Source of the DNA: Desulfuromonadales bacterium
GTDB lineage: Bacteria > Desulfobacterota > Desulfuromonadia > Desulfuromonadales > Geopsychrobacteraceae
DNA: 37,496 nt
Assembly: GCA_019429255.1 (NCBI GenBank)
Contig: JAHYIY010000024.1
Location: forward strand, 1 to 37,496
Reading direction: 5' to 3'
Each line of letters opens with the position of its first letter. The stretch's first letter is position 1. The notes under the pieces were generated by a model that saw only the letters and a program-made list of their open reading frames with translations, was not told the DNA's origin and ran no database searches. The translations under genes were made by a program, and so were the position numbers. Positions 24,964 through 34,420 of the stretch are shown here, in pieces.

Positions 24964-27900
24964 TCAGGCAACTCCAGTTAGTTTATTGCGCTGAAAAGTG
25001 GCATTAAGGGAAGCATCAATCACACATTCGTAATTTTCCAGACGGGCAACCAAATGACCATCATCCAGATCAACAAAATCGATATCCGCCGTTGCGCGAT
25101 GTTGACTGGTGCTGATAATTCGCGCCCGCACTTCAACCCCTGCATCGGGAAAACGTTCCTGATATTGGCGGTAACGGCCGGCAAAAACCGGCAAAGAACC
25201 GGCCTGGTACTGTTCAAAACTCCACAGGATCAGCATCTGGAAACTGCTGTCCAGTGCCAGTGGATCAGCAAACCAGCTGTTGCGCAAGGGTTGTTCAATC
25301 CATTCCTGTGGTTGCGGTGCCGGGTTTACCAAGGCATTAATCCCCTGTGCAGAACAACCAAGAATATTGCGTAATCCCTGAAAGGCCTTGCCATGAAAAA
25401 GTTTCTGATCTTGATAAAGGCTGGTTGACGCGTGGGGATAGGCTGCTAAATCCAACATGGAACGGGGCTGGCGAGCTGCACCATAGCCAGCGGCAAGAAC
25501 GACCCGGGCGCGGGCATGGGCAACCAAGTGCCCTTGCCGGTCAATACCTGAAAGCTCCACCGGTACCACATGCAAGCCGTCACTCTTGATCGCCTTGCCG
25601 GTCATTGCTTGCAGGTTGTAGGTCTGTCCTGCTTCAAGCAGTATCCCTTTAAGCACCCTGAGATCATTCAAACCCTGAAATTTCAGGCCTGGGTTATTAT
25701 GGGCGGCGGCATGGGCCAGCCATTCAATCATCAAGGCCACGGGCACGACGGCTTTGCCGTCAATCACGTGGGAATTGAGCACGGGAAACTGATCAATATT
25801 CAGATCAAGGTCAAAAGCCCTGGAAACGTAGAGGTTTTGTGGTGGTTCAATATCTATATCTGCGAAACCCTGATCGTGACCGCCGGCAATCACCAGCTCA
25901 ACAGTTTTCTCCGGTACGGTCAGTTCCTTGAGCAGATACGCCGCACCGGTCTGCAGATCGATAACATCGATCCCTTCACGCGCAAATATTTTTTTCAGTG
26001 CCGCCGTCACCATGCCACCATCCCAGGGACCCCAGTTCAGGGACAGCACCCTGGCCTGCGCATGCGACTGGGCAAATTGCTGGGCCATCTTATTCAAGAC
26101 TTCATTGGCAACAGCATAGTCAGCCTGGCCAATGCGCCCAAAACGCGCGGTTGATGAAGAAAACATGACCAGAAATGCCAGATTTTTAGCGTCAAAGGAT
26201 TTCAGCAGATGGCGACAGCCTTTGACCTTGGTGTCAAACACCAGCTGGAACTGTTCACGGCTTTTGTCAACGATTAACTTGTCAGCCAGCACTCCGGCAC
26301 CATGGATTACCCCTTTCACCACGCCGTACTGTTCCTGCAGGTTAGCGATGGTGGAGGCTACCGCTGACTCGTCGCGTAAATCAACCGGCAAATAAAGGGG
26401 TGTGGCACCTGCCTTTAGAATGTCGTCTAGGGTTCTGCGGATCTCACGTCCGGCCAGGACTTGATCACAGTGCTGCTGTAAATCTTTCGGCGCAAGGCTG
26501 ATGGCGCTGTGGGCAAGCAATGCTTTTTTAATCTCTGCCTCGGTATCGAGGTTCTTCAGCCAGGGTGGCTCGTCTGCGGGCAGCGGGCTGCGTCCCAGCA
26601 ATGCCAGGGTAGGACGATATTTGCGTGCCAGAGCAACGGAAACGGCGGCTGTGACGCCACGGGCGCCGCCACTGACAACAACAAGATCCCCTTCTTCCAG
26701 CGCCAACTCCCGGGTATCAGCCGGCACATCCACAGTCAACAGTTCCAGCGTTGTTAAACCGGTCGAAGACACACCAATCTCAAGAGGAGAAACGCTAAAG
26801 ATCTCTTCGACCAGGGTCGTTGCTGCCGGGACCACCTCCATCCCCATCCCCAGATCCAGTGCCTTACAGTGAACATCAGGCCATTCCAGTGCCGCAGTTT
26901 TGCTCAAACCAGCCAAACCACCGGAAAGCGCATCAGCAATGCCGGATCGGGCGGGCAGACCAAAGCAGCCGTTAAGACGTGAGATGGTGGCAAAAAATGC
27001 TCCCCTGCCCCGACCCTGTTCTCTCAAGTGCGGCGCGGCCAACTGCAGCAACTGAAAACTATCGGCCATAAAGCGATCATCGCTGCCTTTGAGAGGCGCA
27101 ACAATGAGCAAACCACAGAGGTTTTCGGGTGCGCTCAAGGAACTCAACTCAGCGAGCTTGACCTTGCGTGCAATCAGGTTATGCCGGGTCAAGGCTGAAG
27201 TCAGGGCATCAATCAGTTGTGACCCGTCATCGGTTATCCACACCTGGGCCCCGGCACCAAAAGAAAAGCTTTTAAGCTCTCTTTTCTTAGGCAGGCTGAC
27301 CAACCGCACCTCCTGGCGCTTGATGGTCGGTACCGGTTCAGGTACCTGGGCGGGAACATCAGCAGCCGGCTTTTCCGAACCGGAAACACTGGTAAGAAAA
27401 TCAACAATCTGATCGATAGTCTGCAAGGTGCCCAGATGCTCGGGTTTAACTGCCGGCAACTCCGGCAGGCGTTCCTGCAGGGCCGAAAGAATCTCCACGC
27501 GCTTGATCGAATCAATACCCAGATCGGCATCAAGCGACATTTCCAGTTCCAGCATCTCCACCGGATAACCGGTTTTCTCAGCGATTACCTCGAGTATTGC
27601 TGTGGTTACCTGAGCGCCATCCACGCCTGTTGTTACTGAAGCGGCGGCAGTCTTTACACCGTCTGCCGTTCCCTGTTGTAGATGCTCAACGATCTGCCCC
27701 AGGGTCTGCAAAACTCCCAGATCTTCCGGCTTGACCGCCGGCAACTCCGGCAGGCGTTCCTGCAGGGCCGAGAGAATCTCCACGCGCTTGATCGAATCGA
27801 TGCCCAAATCAGCATCCAGTGACATCCCCAGTTCCAGCATTTCCACCGGATAGCCGGTTTTTTCGGCGATCACCTCGAGCAGTACTGTCGCCACCTGACC

Positions 27901-30900
27901 CGTATCACCACTCGCGGACACCGGTGCCGAGTTCATAGTTGCACTGGTCGATGAATTTCCTGATCCTTGCTGCAGATGCGCGACGATCTGTGCCAGGGTC
28001 TGCAATACCCCTAAGTCTTCCGGTTTGACCGCCGGCAACTCCGGTAAGCGCTCCTGCAATGCCGAGAGGATCTCCACGCGCTTGATCGAATCGATGCCCA
28101 AATCAGCATCCAGCGACATGCCCAGTTCCAGCATCTCCACCGGATAGCCGGTTTTCTCGGCGATCACCTCCAACAGCATCGCGGTAATGTGATGAGTAGC
28201 GTCGTCGGCAACCGGAGTCTCAGCAGTCACCGCGGCAAGGGAGACGGGTTGTACAGTTGGTGCGGATACAACCGATTGCTGAACGGCCTGAGGAACAACA
28301 ACTGGTTGGTTCTCCACCCTTTGCGGCACTGATTGTTGTGTCACTTGAGGGTTGGCGGCCTGTTCACTGGTCAGCTTCGCAGAAAAGGTTACCGGGGCTC
28401 CACCGATCAGTTGCCGTTGCTGGTCAACCAGCTGCATGAAGGAGCGTGTTGCGGCTTGTTGGCCCTCGAGAAACTGCTGGTGCAGCTTGGCCGTCTGTTG
28501 CGCAATCGACTGCAAGGCTTCAATATTCTGCTGGGTCAGCTGCAGCGCTGTTGACAATCCGGTATCCGTGCTGCCTGAGACTTTACTGTGAGTAGCCGCT
28601 GCTGCTGGTTGTTTACTTTGCTCGGGCATGGAAATTTCCCTCTGTTGTCCTTGTGGCCAAGATGCCTGAATAAGGCTGCCACTTGCTGTCTTTTGCTGGC
28701 GCGGCGGACGCGGTTGTGGTTTGTTAAAATGGTTGGCACCGGTCAGAGTTACCGTTAAGCCTTTTTTCCTGACCGGCTCCTGCGCGGCCCGCTCAAGTAC
28801 ACCCTCATCCCAACAAGCCAAATCGATCTTCACCCCAAGGGCAGCAAGTTTCGCCAGCAGACGTGCCAGGTCGATCACGGCACAACGTTTACCATTGGAA
28901 GAATCGAGGGCAACCGTCTGTATTTCCTGCCCTTTGAGGATGGTTCTGACCATGCCGCTCAAACGGGCACCCGGGCCCACCTCGACAAAGATACGTAACC
29001 CATCACGGTACATAGATTCGATTTCTTTGACGAAGTCAACGGGACTGGCCAATTGCTGAGCAAGAAGGGATCTGATTTCGCCAGCTGTCTGCGGATATCG
29101 ATCTCCGCTGGTGTTCGCATAGACCGGAAATTCTGGATCCCTCAGGGCAGTTGTTTCCAGCGCCCGGGCAAAAGGCTGGGCCGCTGCTGCTACCAGGGGG
29201 CTGTGAAAAGCCGCCGCAACATTCAACGGGGTGGAGGAAATACCTCGCGCACCCAGTAACGTGCGGGCGCGCTCGATTTCAGCGCGTGGGCCGGATAACA
29301 CCCCTTGATCCGGGGTGTTGCGGTTGGCCAGCACCAGATCAAGGCTTTCACTTTTGATGAAATCGTTGATCGTAGCCAAAGGGGCTGACACCGCGAGCAT
29401 GGTGCCGAGCTCGGAACCGCCCGCCGCCATCAACTCGCCGCGCAGCCGCGACAAACGCTGCAGATCGGCAGCACTAAAAACGCCGGCACTGCACAAAGCT
29501 ACTAATTCACCATAACTATGCCCGGCAGCCGCGCTCGGCACCAGACCAAAGCGTTTCAGCACTGCAGCGCCGGCATGGCTGACGGCACCCAGCGCCGGCT
29601 GGGCAACCTCGGTAACACGCAAGGCGCTAATTGCTGCTTCTGGTTGCTGGGGCGTGCTAAAGGGGCGCGGATAGATGAGATCGGTCAGGATCCGGCGCGC
29701 AACCTGTGCACTTTCGGCAAAAACCTCATCGGCTTCACTGATGGTTTGTTGAAATTCCGGAAATTGCAACGCCAGGTTTTTAAGCATGCCTGGATACTGC
29801 GCCCCCTGCCCGGGAAACAGAAAAGCGACATCCGTGGCGGGAACCTGGTTTGAGCAATAGATGCCATCCGCTGTTTCGCCCCAACCATCAGCACGCTGAT
29901 CCAGCAATGCCAATGCAGCATCAAGACGCGTGCCGATGTCCGCCTTTTCAGTCATCATGTTACGCAAAACCACCAGCACCAATCGACAGGCGGCCTGACT
30001 GTCGAAATCACGGCGCTGTTGCGCTGCCAGCAGACGCAGTTGTTGCCACGGCAGATCACGGGGAAGCGCCTGCAACTGATTTTTCAACGTCGCCTGATCG
30101 GCAGCAGAAAATGGCAGGATCTGTACATCTCCGGTCCAATCAACCTCATTTTTTTCTTCCCTGTATTCTTCCAGCAGACAGTGAAAATTACTGCCGCCAA
30201 AGCCTAAGGCACTCACTGCGGCGCGACGCGGGTGATTTCCTGCCGGGAACCAGGGACGACATTCGGTATTGACGTAAAAGGGGGAATCCTTTTCAAGCAA
30301 CACCGGTGCCGGTTGTTGCACCTTGATGGTCGGCGGCAACACCTTGTGATAAAGGGCCAGTGCCGCCTTGATCAGGCCGGCAGCACCGGCAGCAGCTTTG
30401 GTGTGACCAATCTGGGATTTGATTGAACCCAGGGCGCACCAGGGTTGTTGCGCTGTGCCATAGACCTGGCGCAGGGCATTGACCTCAATCGCATCACCTA
30501 CCCTGGTACCGGTACCATGACCTTCGACCAGCTCGATGGTGTCAGGTGTCACCCGGGCTTGTTCATAGGCACGCTGCAGCGCTTTGATTTGTCCCTGGGC
30601 ACTCGGCTCGTAGATGGCAGAGCCGCGACCGTCACTGGAAGCACCGATCCCCTTGATAACCGCATAGATATGGTCACCATCAAGCTCGGCATCCGCCAGA
30701 CGTTTAAGGACAATAATCCCCAGGCCTTCACCCAGGGTTGTGCCGTCGGCATCATCAGAATAAGGCTTTGCGTGTCCGGATGGCGACAGAGCCGGTGTTT
30801 TGCTGAAACAGGTGTACATGAAGACATCATTAAAGGTATCAACCCCACCGGTGATCACCATATCGGACCGCCCGGCGGCGAGTTCCAACGCAGCTAGATT

Positions 30901-31563
30901 CAGAGCCCCTAGAGAACTGCCGCAAGCAGCGTCAACGACACAATTGGTACCGCCAAAGTTGAAATGTTTGCTGATCCGCCCGGCAACCACATTACCGAGC
31001 AGCCCGGGAAAGGAATTTTCCTGCCAGGGCACATAGGAGTCAGAGATCCGGGCCATCACATCAGCGGCCGTCTCGTCGTCCACCCCGGCTTCTGCCAGCG
31101 CCTGCTTCCAGCGCGGATGCCCCAACCGGGCGCTGAGGGGCACAACCAGTTCGAGGGTTCCGGTCACCCCGAGAATAACACTGACGCGGTCGCGGTTATA
31201 TTCCCTGACGCCGCCATAACCGGCATCATTGAGAGCCTGTTCAACCGCCAGCAAGCCGAGGAGCTGCGAGGTATCAATCGCCTCCAGGGCGTTCGGCAGA
31301 ATCCCGAAATCCATCGGATTAAAACTGACGGGTGATAAAAAACCGCCCAGCTTGGCGTACACCATGTCGGCGGTTTTCGGGTCGGCAGCAAAATAATCAT
31401 CAGGGCGCCAATGGCTTTCCGGCACTTCGCGGATACTGTCAACGCCGGTCTTGATGTTAGTCCAGAACTGCTGAGAATTCTCGGCATCAGGAAATATGCT
31501 GCCAATGCCGACAATCGCCAGCGGTGTCATTGTCGAATCTGTCGTTTGCTGATCGGTTTTCAA
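24964..31563 (-). CDS. pfaA: PfaA-like polyunsaturated fatty acid synthase subunit: KS-MAT-3xACP-KR-DH
   Basis: This 2199-residue protein opens with a KS (about 12-465) carrying Cys214, His349 and His387. A malonyl-CoA acyltransferase (578-880) follows with GHSYGE and Ser683. After a Gln/Ala/Pro-rich linker (950-1120) come three tandem ACPs with the attachment serine in LGIDSIKR at Ser1159, Ser1257 and Ser1352. The ketoreductase (about 1430-1880) has SGGARGVTAA at 1631-1640 and Ser1803/Tyr1816/Asn1820. The C-terminal PKS-type dehydratase has HVIDGKAVVP (His1932) and DSSFQ (Asp2105). The start is a TTG overlapping the pfaD stop (TTGA), with AAGGAG eight bases upstream; the next ATG is residue 12. 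Confidence 0.95.
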   Translation of the reverse strand: MKTDQQTTDSTMTPLAIVGIGSIFPDAENSQQFWTNIKTGVDSIREVPESHWRPDDYFAADPKTADMVYAKLGGFLSPVSFNPMDFGILPNALEAIDTSQLLGLLAVEQALNDAGYGGVREYNRDRVSVILGVTGTLELVVPLSARLGHPRWKQALAEAGVDDETAADVMARISDSYVPWQENSFPGLLGNVVAGRISKHFNFGGTNCVVDAACGSSLGALNLAALELAAGRSDMVITGGVDTFNDVFMYTCFSKTPALSPSGHAKPYSDDADGTTLGEGLGIIVLKRLADAELDGDHIYAVIKGIGASSDGRGSAIYEPSAQGQIKALQRAYEQARVTPDTIELVEGHGTGTRVGDAIEVNALRQVYGTAQQPWCALGSIKSQIGHTKAAAGAAGLIKAALALYHKVLPPTIKVQQPAPVLLEKDSPFYVNTECRPWFPAGNHPRRAAVSALGFGGSNFHCLLEEYREEKNEVDWTGDVQILPFSAADQATLKNQLQALPRDLPWQQLRLLAAQQRRDFDSQAACRLVLVVLRNMMTEKADIGTRLDAALALLDQRADGWGETADGIYCSNQVPATDVAFLFPGQGAQYPGMLKNLALQFPEFQQTISEADEVFAESAQVARRILTDLIYPRPFSTPQQPEAAISALRVTEVAQPALGAVSHAGAAVLKRFGLVPSAAAGHSYGELVALCSAGVFSAADLQRLSRLRGELMAAGGSELGTMLAVSAPLATINDFIKSESLDLVLANRNTPDQGVLSGPRAEIERARTLLGARGISSTPLNVAAAFHSPLVAAAAQPFARALETTALRDPEFPVYANTSGDRYPQTAGEIRSLLAQQLASPVDFVKEIESMYRDGLRIFVEVGPGARLSGMVRTILKGQEIQTVALDSSNGKRCAVIDLARLLAKLAALGVKIDLACWDEGVLERAAQEPVRKKGLTVTLTGANHFNKPQPRPPRQQKTASGSLIQASWPQGQQREISMPEQSKQPAAAATHSKVSGSTDTGLSTALQLTQQNIEALQSIAQQTAKLHQQFLEGQQAATRSFMQLVDQQRQLIGGAPVTFSAKLTSEQAANPQVTQQSVPQRVENQPVVVPQAVQQSVVSAPTVQPVSLAAVTAETPVADDATHHITAMLLEVIAEKTGYPVEMLELGMSLDADLGIDSIKRVEILSALQERLPELPAVKPEDLGVLQTLAQIVAHLQQGSGNSSTSATMNSAPVSASGDTGQVATVLLEVIAEKTGYPVEMLELGMSLDADLGIDSIKRVEILSALQERLPELPAVKPEDLGVLQTLGQIVEHLQQGTADGVKTAAASVTTGVDGAQVTTAILEVIAEKTGYPVEMLELEMSLDADLGIDSIKRVEILSALQERLPELPAVKPEHLGTLQTIDQIVDFLTSVSGSEKPAADVPAQVPEPVPTIKRQEVRLVSLPKKRELKSFSFGAGAQVWITDDGSQLIDALTSALTRHNLIARKVKLAELSSLSAPENLCGLLIVAPLKGSDDRFMADSFQLLQLAAPHLREQGRGRGAFFATISRLNGCFGLPARSGIADALSGGLAGLSKTAALEWPDVHCKALDLGMGMEVVPAATTLVEEIFSVSPLEIGVSSTGLTTLELLTVDVPADTRELALEEGDLVVVSGGARGVTAAVSVALARKYRPTLALLGRSPLPADEPPWLKNLDTEAEIKKALLAHSAISLAPKDLQQHCDQVLAGREIRRTLDDILKAGATPLYLPVDLRDESAVASTIANLQEQYGVVKGVIHGAGVLADKLIVDKSREQFQLVFDTKVKGCRHLLKSFDAKNLAFLVMFSSSTARFGRIGQADYAVANEVLNKMAQQFAQSHAQARVLSLNWGPWDGGMVTAALKKIFAREGIDVIDLQTGAAYLLKELTVPEKTVELVIAGGHDQGFADIDIEPPQNLYVSRAFDLDLNIDQFPVLNSHVIDGKAVVPVALMIEWLAHAAAHNNPGLKFQGLNDLRVLKGILLEAGQTYNLQAMTGKAIKSDGLHVVPVELSGIDRQGHLVAHARARVVLAAGYGAARQPRSMLDLAAYPHASTSLYQDQKLFHGKAFQGLRNILGCSAQGINALVNPAPQPQEWIEQPLRNSWFADPLALDSSFQMLILWSFEQYQAGSLPVFAGRYRQYQERFPDAGVEVRARIISTSQHRATADIDFVDLDDGHLVARLENYECVIDASLNATFQRNKLTGVA
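27388..28206 (-). repeat. Three tandem ACP-coding repeats inside pfaA
   Basis: The units lie at about 27964-28206, 27670-27903 and 27388-27615. Their core protein sequence is almost identical from VIAEKTGYPVEMLEL through GIDSIKRVEILSALQER to LPELPAVKPE. The DNA is also strongly conserved, for example GGCAACTCCGG and CGCGCTTGATCGAATC in each unit on the plus strand. The attachment serines are 98 and 95 residues apart. The linkers between units are unrelated, rich in Ser/Thr/Ala. Confidence 0.92.
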
Positions 31564-33170
31564 CAGAGTAACTCCTTGATCTGCTCAACCGGCAATGGCG
31601 CGTCGATCCCTGAATCGACACCGTCGGTATCCCACTGCTGTTTAAGTAAATGTGCGCGCTGCAACACCGCAGCACCGAAAAGAATATTATAGGCAACCTC
31701 AACCACCTTGCGGGCAGCGGGCGGCTCTAAAAAACTCCCCTTCACCCATTCGTTAAAGGCCCCCATCGCCGGACCACACCAGATCTGATAATCAATTTTA
31801 CGATCGCTGACACCCTGGTTGGCCCACACCGGTGTTTGCCCTAAATACCAGCGAAATACCAGCGCCATCTTGTACTTCGGATCGTTCAAGGCTTTTTCAA
31901 CCTGACGTGGATCACGGACCTGAAAATAGTTCTTTGTCTGTTCCCAGACATTTTCCAGCGGTATCTTGAAAAAGGTCTGCTCGATCTTTTCCCGTTCTGC
32001 CGGCGGCAAGGCATCGATGCTCTCATAGCCGAGGTAGAGCTCGTAAAGCTTGTGGGCACGGATAGCGAACATGGTACCACGTTTGACCACCTGAACCTTG
32101 ACCCCCATCTCGAACATATCCCCGGAAGGAGCCATGGTAATATCTGCCTGCCTGGTTTCTGCCAGCATCTGCCGAACCACGTCACAGGTGCCGGACTCAA
32201 CGCAGGCCTGGTTAACTGTGCCGGTAACGAGATAATCGGCACCCATGGCGAAAGCTGCCGCCGCTGCCGCCGGTGTTGCTATCCCGCCGCCCAGGCCGAG
32301 ACGTAAAGGCTGGTGATATCCATAGTGCTGTTGCATCAGGTCTTTCTGGGCAAGCAGGGTTGGAAACAAGGACAGGGCCGGACGGTTATCGGTATGACCA
32401 CCGGAGTCGGCCTCCGCCGTGACGTCCTGAGCCATGGGAATATGCCCGGCAAGCTGCGCCTGTTCTGCCGTCAAATCACCAGAAGCCACCAGCTGTTTCA
32501 GCAACTTGTCCGGCGGTGGCGCAAAAAAACGCGCCGCCACCTCTTCGCGCGACACCTTGGCGATGATGCGGTTGGGGACAACAATGTTCCCGTGATCATC
32601 GCGATGAATGCCATGGGTGCGGTAACGCACCAGCGGCAAGGTCAAACCTAAAAAGGCCGACGCCTCAATCAGCTGAACGCCACGGCGCAGATACAACTCG
32701 ACCAGGGCTTTTTCCAGTTCCGGCTCGGTCGGACTGTGGATCAGGTTGACACCGAATGGAATAACCGGCCGATGCTGCTGAAGATCGTCAATTGCCGCCT
32801 CTACCAGCTCAAAAGAAAGCCCGGCTGAGCCGAAAAAACCGAGCATGCCGGCCTCACCGAAGGCCTTAACCATGGCAATAGAACTGATCCCCTTGGCCAT
32901 AGAGCCGCCGACATAGGCGTATGTCAAGCCATGGTCGCCACAAAAAGAGCCACTGCCGAAGCATTCAAGTTTCAACGCTGGTACCATGCCGCGGATATCT
33001 TCCGGCTTTATGCCGGTGCCGGCCAACTGTCCAACAAGATTCAAACGGTCTTCTGATTTAACGAGCCACAAAGGCTGGGCAATATGGCGTAACAGGCTTG
33101 ATACGTCAGCGGCTGCATGGTACGCAGGCGTGGCATTGTAACTGCCGCAGGGCAAAAGAGTGGATCTCAC
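31560..33170 (-). CDS. pfaD: PfaD, trans-acting FMN enoyl reductase of the Pfa synthase
   Basis: This 536-residue TIM-barrel flavoprotein is of the nitronate monooxygenase/enoyl reductase family, the usual length for PfaD. Likely FMN-binding segments are ADSGGHTDNRP (254-264) and LGLGGGIATPAAAAAAF then GADYLVTGTVNQA (291-322). PfaD reduces selected enoyl intermediates held on the PfaA ACPs, which decides where double bonds are kept. The start is a GTG with AGGAG six bases upstream; that ribosome-binding site contains the ispH stop, so the two genes look translationally coupled. The stop overlaps the pfaA TTG start. Confidence 0.95.
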   Translation of the reverse strand: MRSTLLPCGSYNATPAYHAAADVSSLLRHIAQPLWLVKSEDRLNLVGQLAGTGIKPEDIRGMVPALKLECFGSGSFCGDHGLTYAYVGGSMAKGISSIAMVKAFGEAGMLGFFGSAGLSFELVEAAIDDLQQHRPVIPFGVNLIHSPTEPELEKALVELYLRRGVQLIEASAFLGLTLPLVRYRTHGIHRDDHGNIVVPNRIIAKVSREEVAARFFAPPPDKLLKQLVASGDLTAEQAQLAGHIPMAQDVTAEADSGGHTDNRPALSLFPTLLAQKDLMQQHYGYHQPLRLGLGGGIATPAAAAAAFAMGADYLVTGTVNQACVESGTCDVVRQMLAETRQADITMAPSGDMFEMGVKVQVVKRGTMFAIRAHKLYELYLGYESIDALPPAEREKIEQTFFKIPLENVWEQTKNYFQVRDPRQVEKALNDPKYKMALVFRWYLGQTPVWANQGVSDRKIDYQIWCGPAMGAFNEWVKGSFLEPPAARKVVEVAYNILFGAAVLQRAHLLKQQWDTDGVDSGIDAPLPVEQIKELLC

Positions 33171-33179
33171 AAAGAACTC

Positions 33180-34034
33180 CTACAAGGATTCCAGCAACGA
33201 CTGTATATCATCAACAATTTTTTTTGGCGTTGAAGCTCCGGCCGTCAGGCCGATGCTTTGATAGTTTCGCAACTCATCTAAAGGGAGTTGTGACGCTACC
33301 TCCACATGCAACGCTTTTGTTCCATGGGATTCGACCACCTGGGCCAGGCGCCGTGTATTACTGCTTTCAAAGCCACCGGCAACAATCATAAAGTCGACTT
33401 GTTCGGCAATGCGAATTGCTTCACCCTGACGCTTTTTTGTCGCATCACAGATGGTATGCAGTATCGTCAGATCAAGATCCGGGCGCGCCGCCAGATTGGC
33501 ACTTATTTCATCAAAAATCCCCTTATCCTGGGTCGTCTGAGCAGCCAGACAGTATTTTTTGCCGGCATCAAGAAGCTGCGCCTGACACTGTTCCAGATTG
33601 TCAAAAACAAAAGAATCAGACGCAGCATAACTCAACAGACATTTCACCTCAGGGTGGGTTTGTTCCCCGTAGAGCAGGAGGATACGATCTTCCGCCGTAT
33701 GCTGCTCAATCAGCAGACAGGCATCCTTGACTTTCGGACAAGTTGCATCAACAACGTGGATACCACGCTCGACAAGGAACTTTTGAATGCGCTTGGGGAT
33801 ACCGTGAGCACGAATAATCACCGTTGACCCGGGTGGAATATCGTCGGGAGACTCGGCAGTAATCACCCCTTTAGCAGAATACTCTTCAACCACCTGCGGG
33901 TTGTGAATAATCGACCCGAGGATATAAATGTTACCACTGGCCGCTCCCTCTTTTTCAATCATCTCATCGAGCTTTCTTAACGCCAGACTCACACCCATAC
34001 AGAAGCCGGCACTTCTTGCCCGTACGACATTCAT
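33180..34034 (-). CDS. ispH: 4-hydroxy-3-methylbut-2-enyl diphosphate reductase
   Basis: This 284-residue iron-sulfur enzyme catalyses the last step of the MEP isoprenoid pathway, giving IPP and DMAPP. With the chosen start the cluster cysteines are Cys12 (GFCMGV), Cys99 (DATCPK) and Cys196 (HTICDATKKRQ). Substrate-binding residues lie in IIHNPQVV, RAHGIP and THPEV. I chose the ATG at 34034, which aligns Cys12 with that of E. coli IspH, over the TTG three codons earlier. AGGAG lies 12 bases upstream. It is the first gene of the pfa operon, nine bases before pfaD. It has no known role in Pfa synthesis, so it may simply be a housekeeping gene driving the operon. Confidence 0.95.
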   Translation of the reverse strand: MNVVRARSAGFCMGVSLALRKLDEMIEKEGAASGNIYILGSIIHNPQVVEEYSAKGVITAESPDDIPPGSTVIIRAHGIPKRIQKFLVERGIHVVDATCPKVKDACLLIEQHTAEDRILLLYGEQTHPEVKCLLSYAASDSFVFDNLEQCQAQLLDAGKKYCLAAQTTQDKGIFDEISANLAARPDLDLTILHTICDATKKRQGEAIRIAEQVDFMIVAGGFESSNTRRLAQVVESHGTKALHVEVASQLPLDELRNYQSIGLTAGASTPKKIVDDIQSLLESL

Positions 34035-34420
34035 ATGCTTCAATGACTCCTGTCCATGCCCTGCACGCGAGAGCTTTCAGCTTCCATCTGTTCGTGACAA
34101 TAATCGACAGATTAGTGCGATAACAAATCGTGAATTATCCCATCAAAAGTTGCTGGATGGCAAGGGATAGCTCGCTTTTTTACATGATATTGACAGGAAA
34201 TGGAGAATAAAAAAACATGGCTGCGTCTTTCCGTTGGGCCTTCTGGTTGGTATGAAAACGAAAAAATGGGATTTCAAGCCGCGCTTTGAACAGAAGCAAG
34301 ATGTCAGACGGAAACACTCTCCACCACTGCATACCCCTGTTTTATAGTTTTTTTGGGTTATCCACTGCGCTCCGCCGATGGCCTTTTTGCGTGCATCGGC
34401 GGGCAGCATGGAGGAATGGA
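34035..34420. other. Intergenic region upstream of ispH-pfa
   Basis: There are 386 bases with no credible gene. It should contain the promoter of the ispH-pfaDAC operon, but I could not identify a clear -35/-10 pair on the minus strand. It holds a hairpin (34372-34402) after the outer-membrane protein gene and a short match to the MITE left end (34356-34376). Confidence 0.6.
34372..34402. repeat. Hairpin downstream of the outer-membrane protein gene
   Basis: A 9-bp stem CCGCCGATG/CATCGGCGG encloses a 13-nt loop. It begins 19 bases past the stop of the minus-strand barrel gene, so it may end that transcript. No T-run follows directly on the minus strand; the nearest lies about 16 bases further on. 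Confidence 0.5.

Noticed and set aside
27388-28206. Regular repeats that might suggest a CRISPR array
   Set aside because: They are three long coding repeats (ACP domains) in frame within pfaA, not short direct repeats with spacers. No CRISPR or cas gene is seen in the window.
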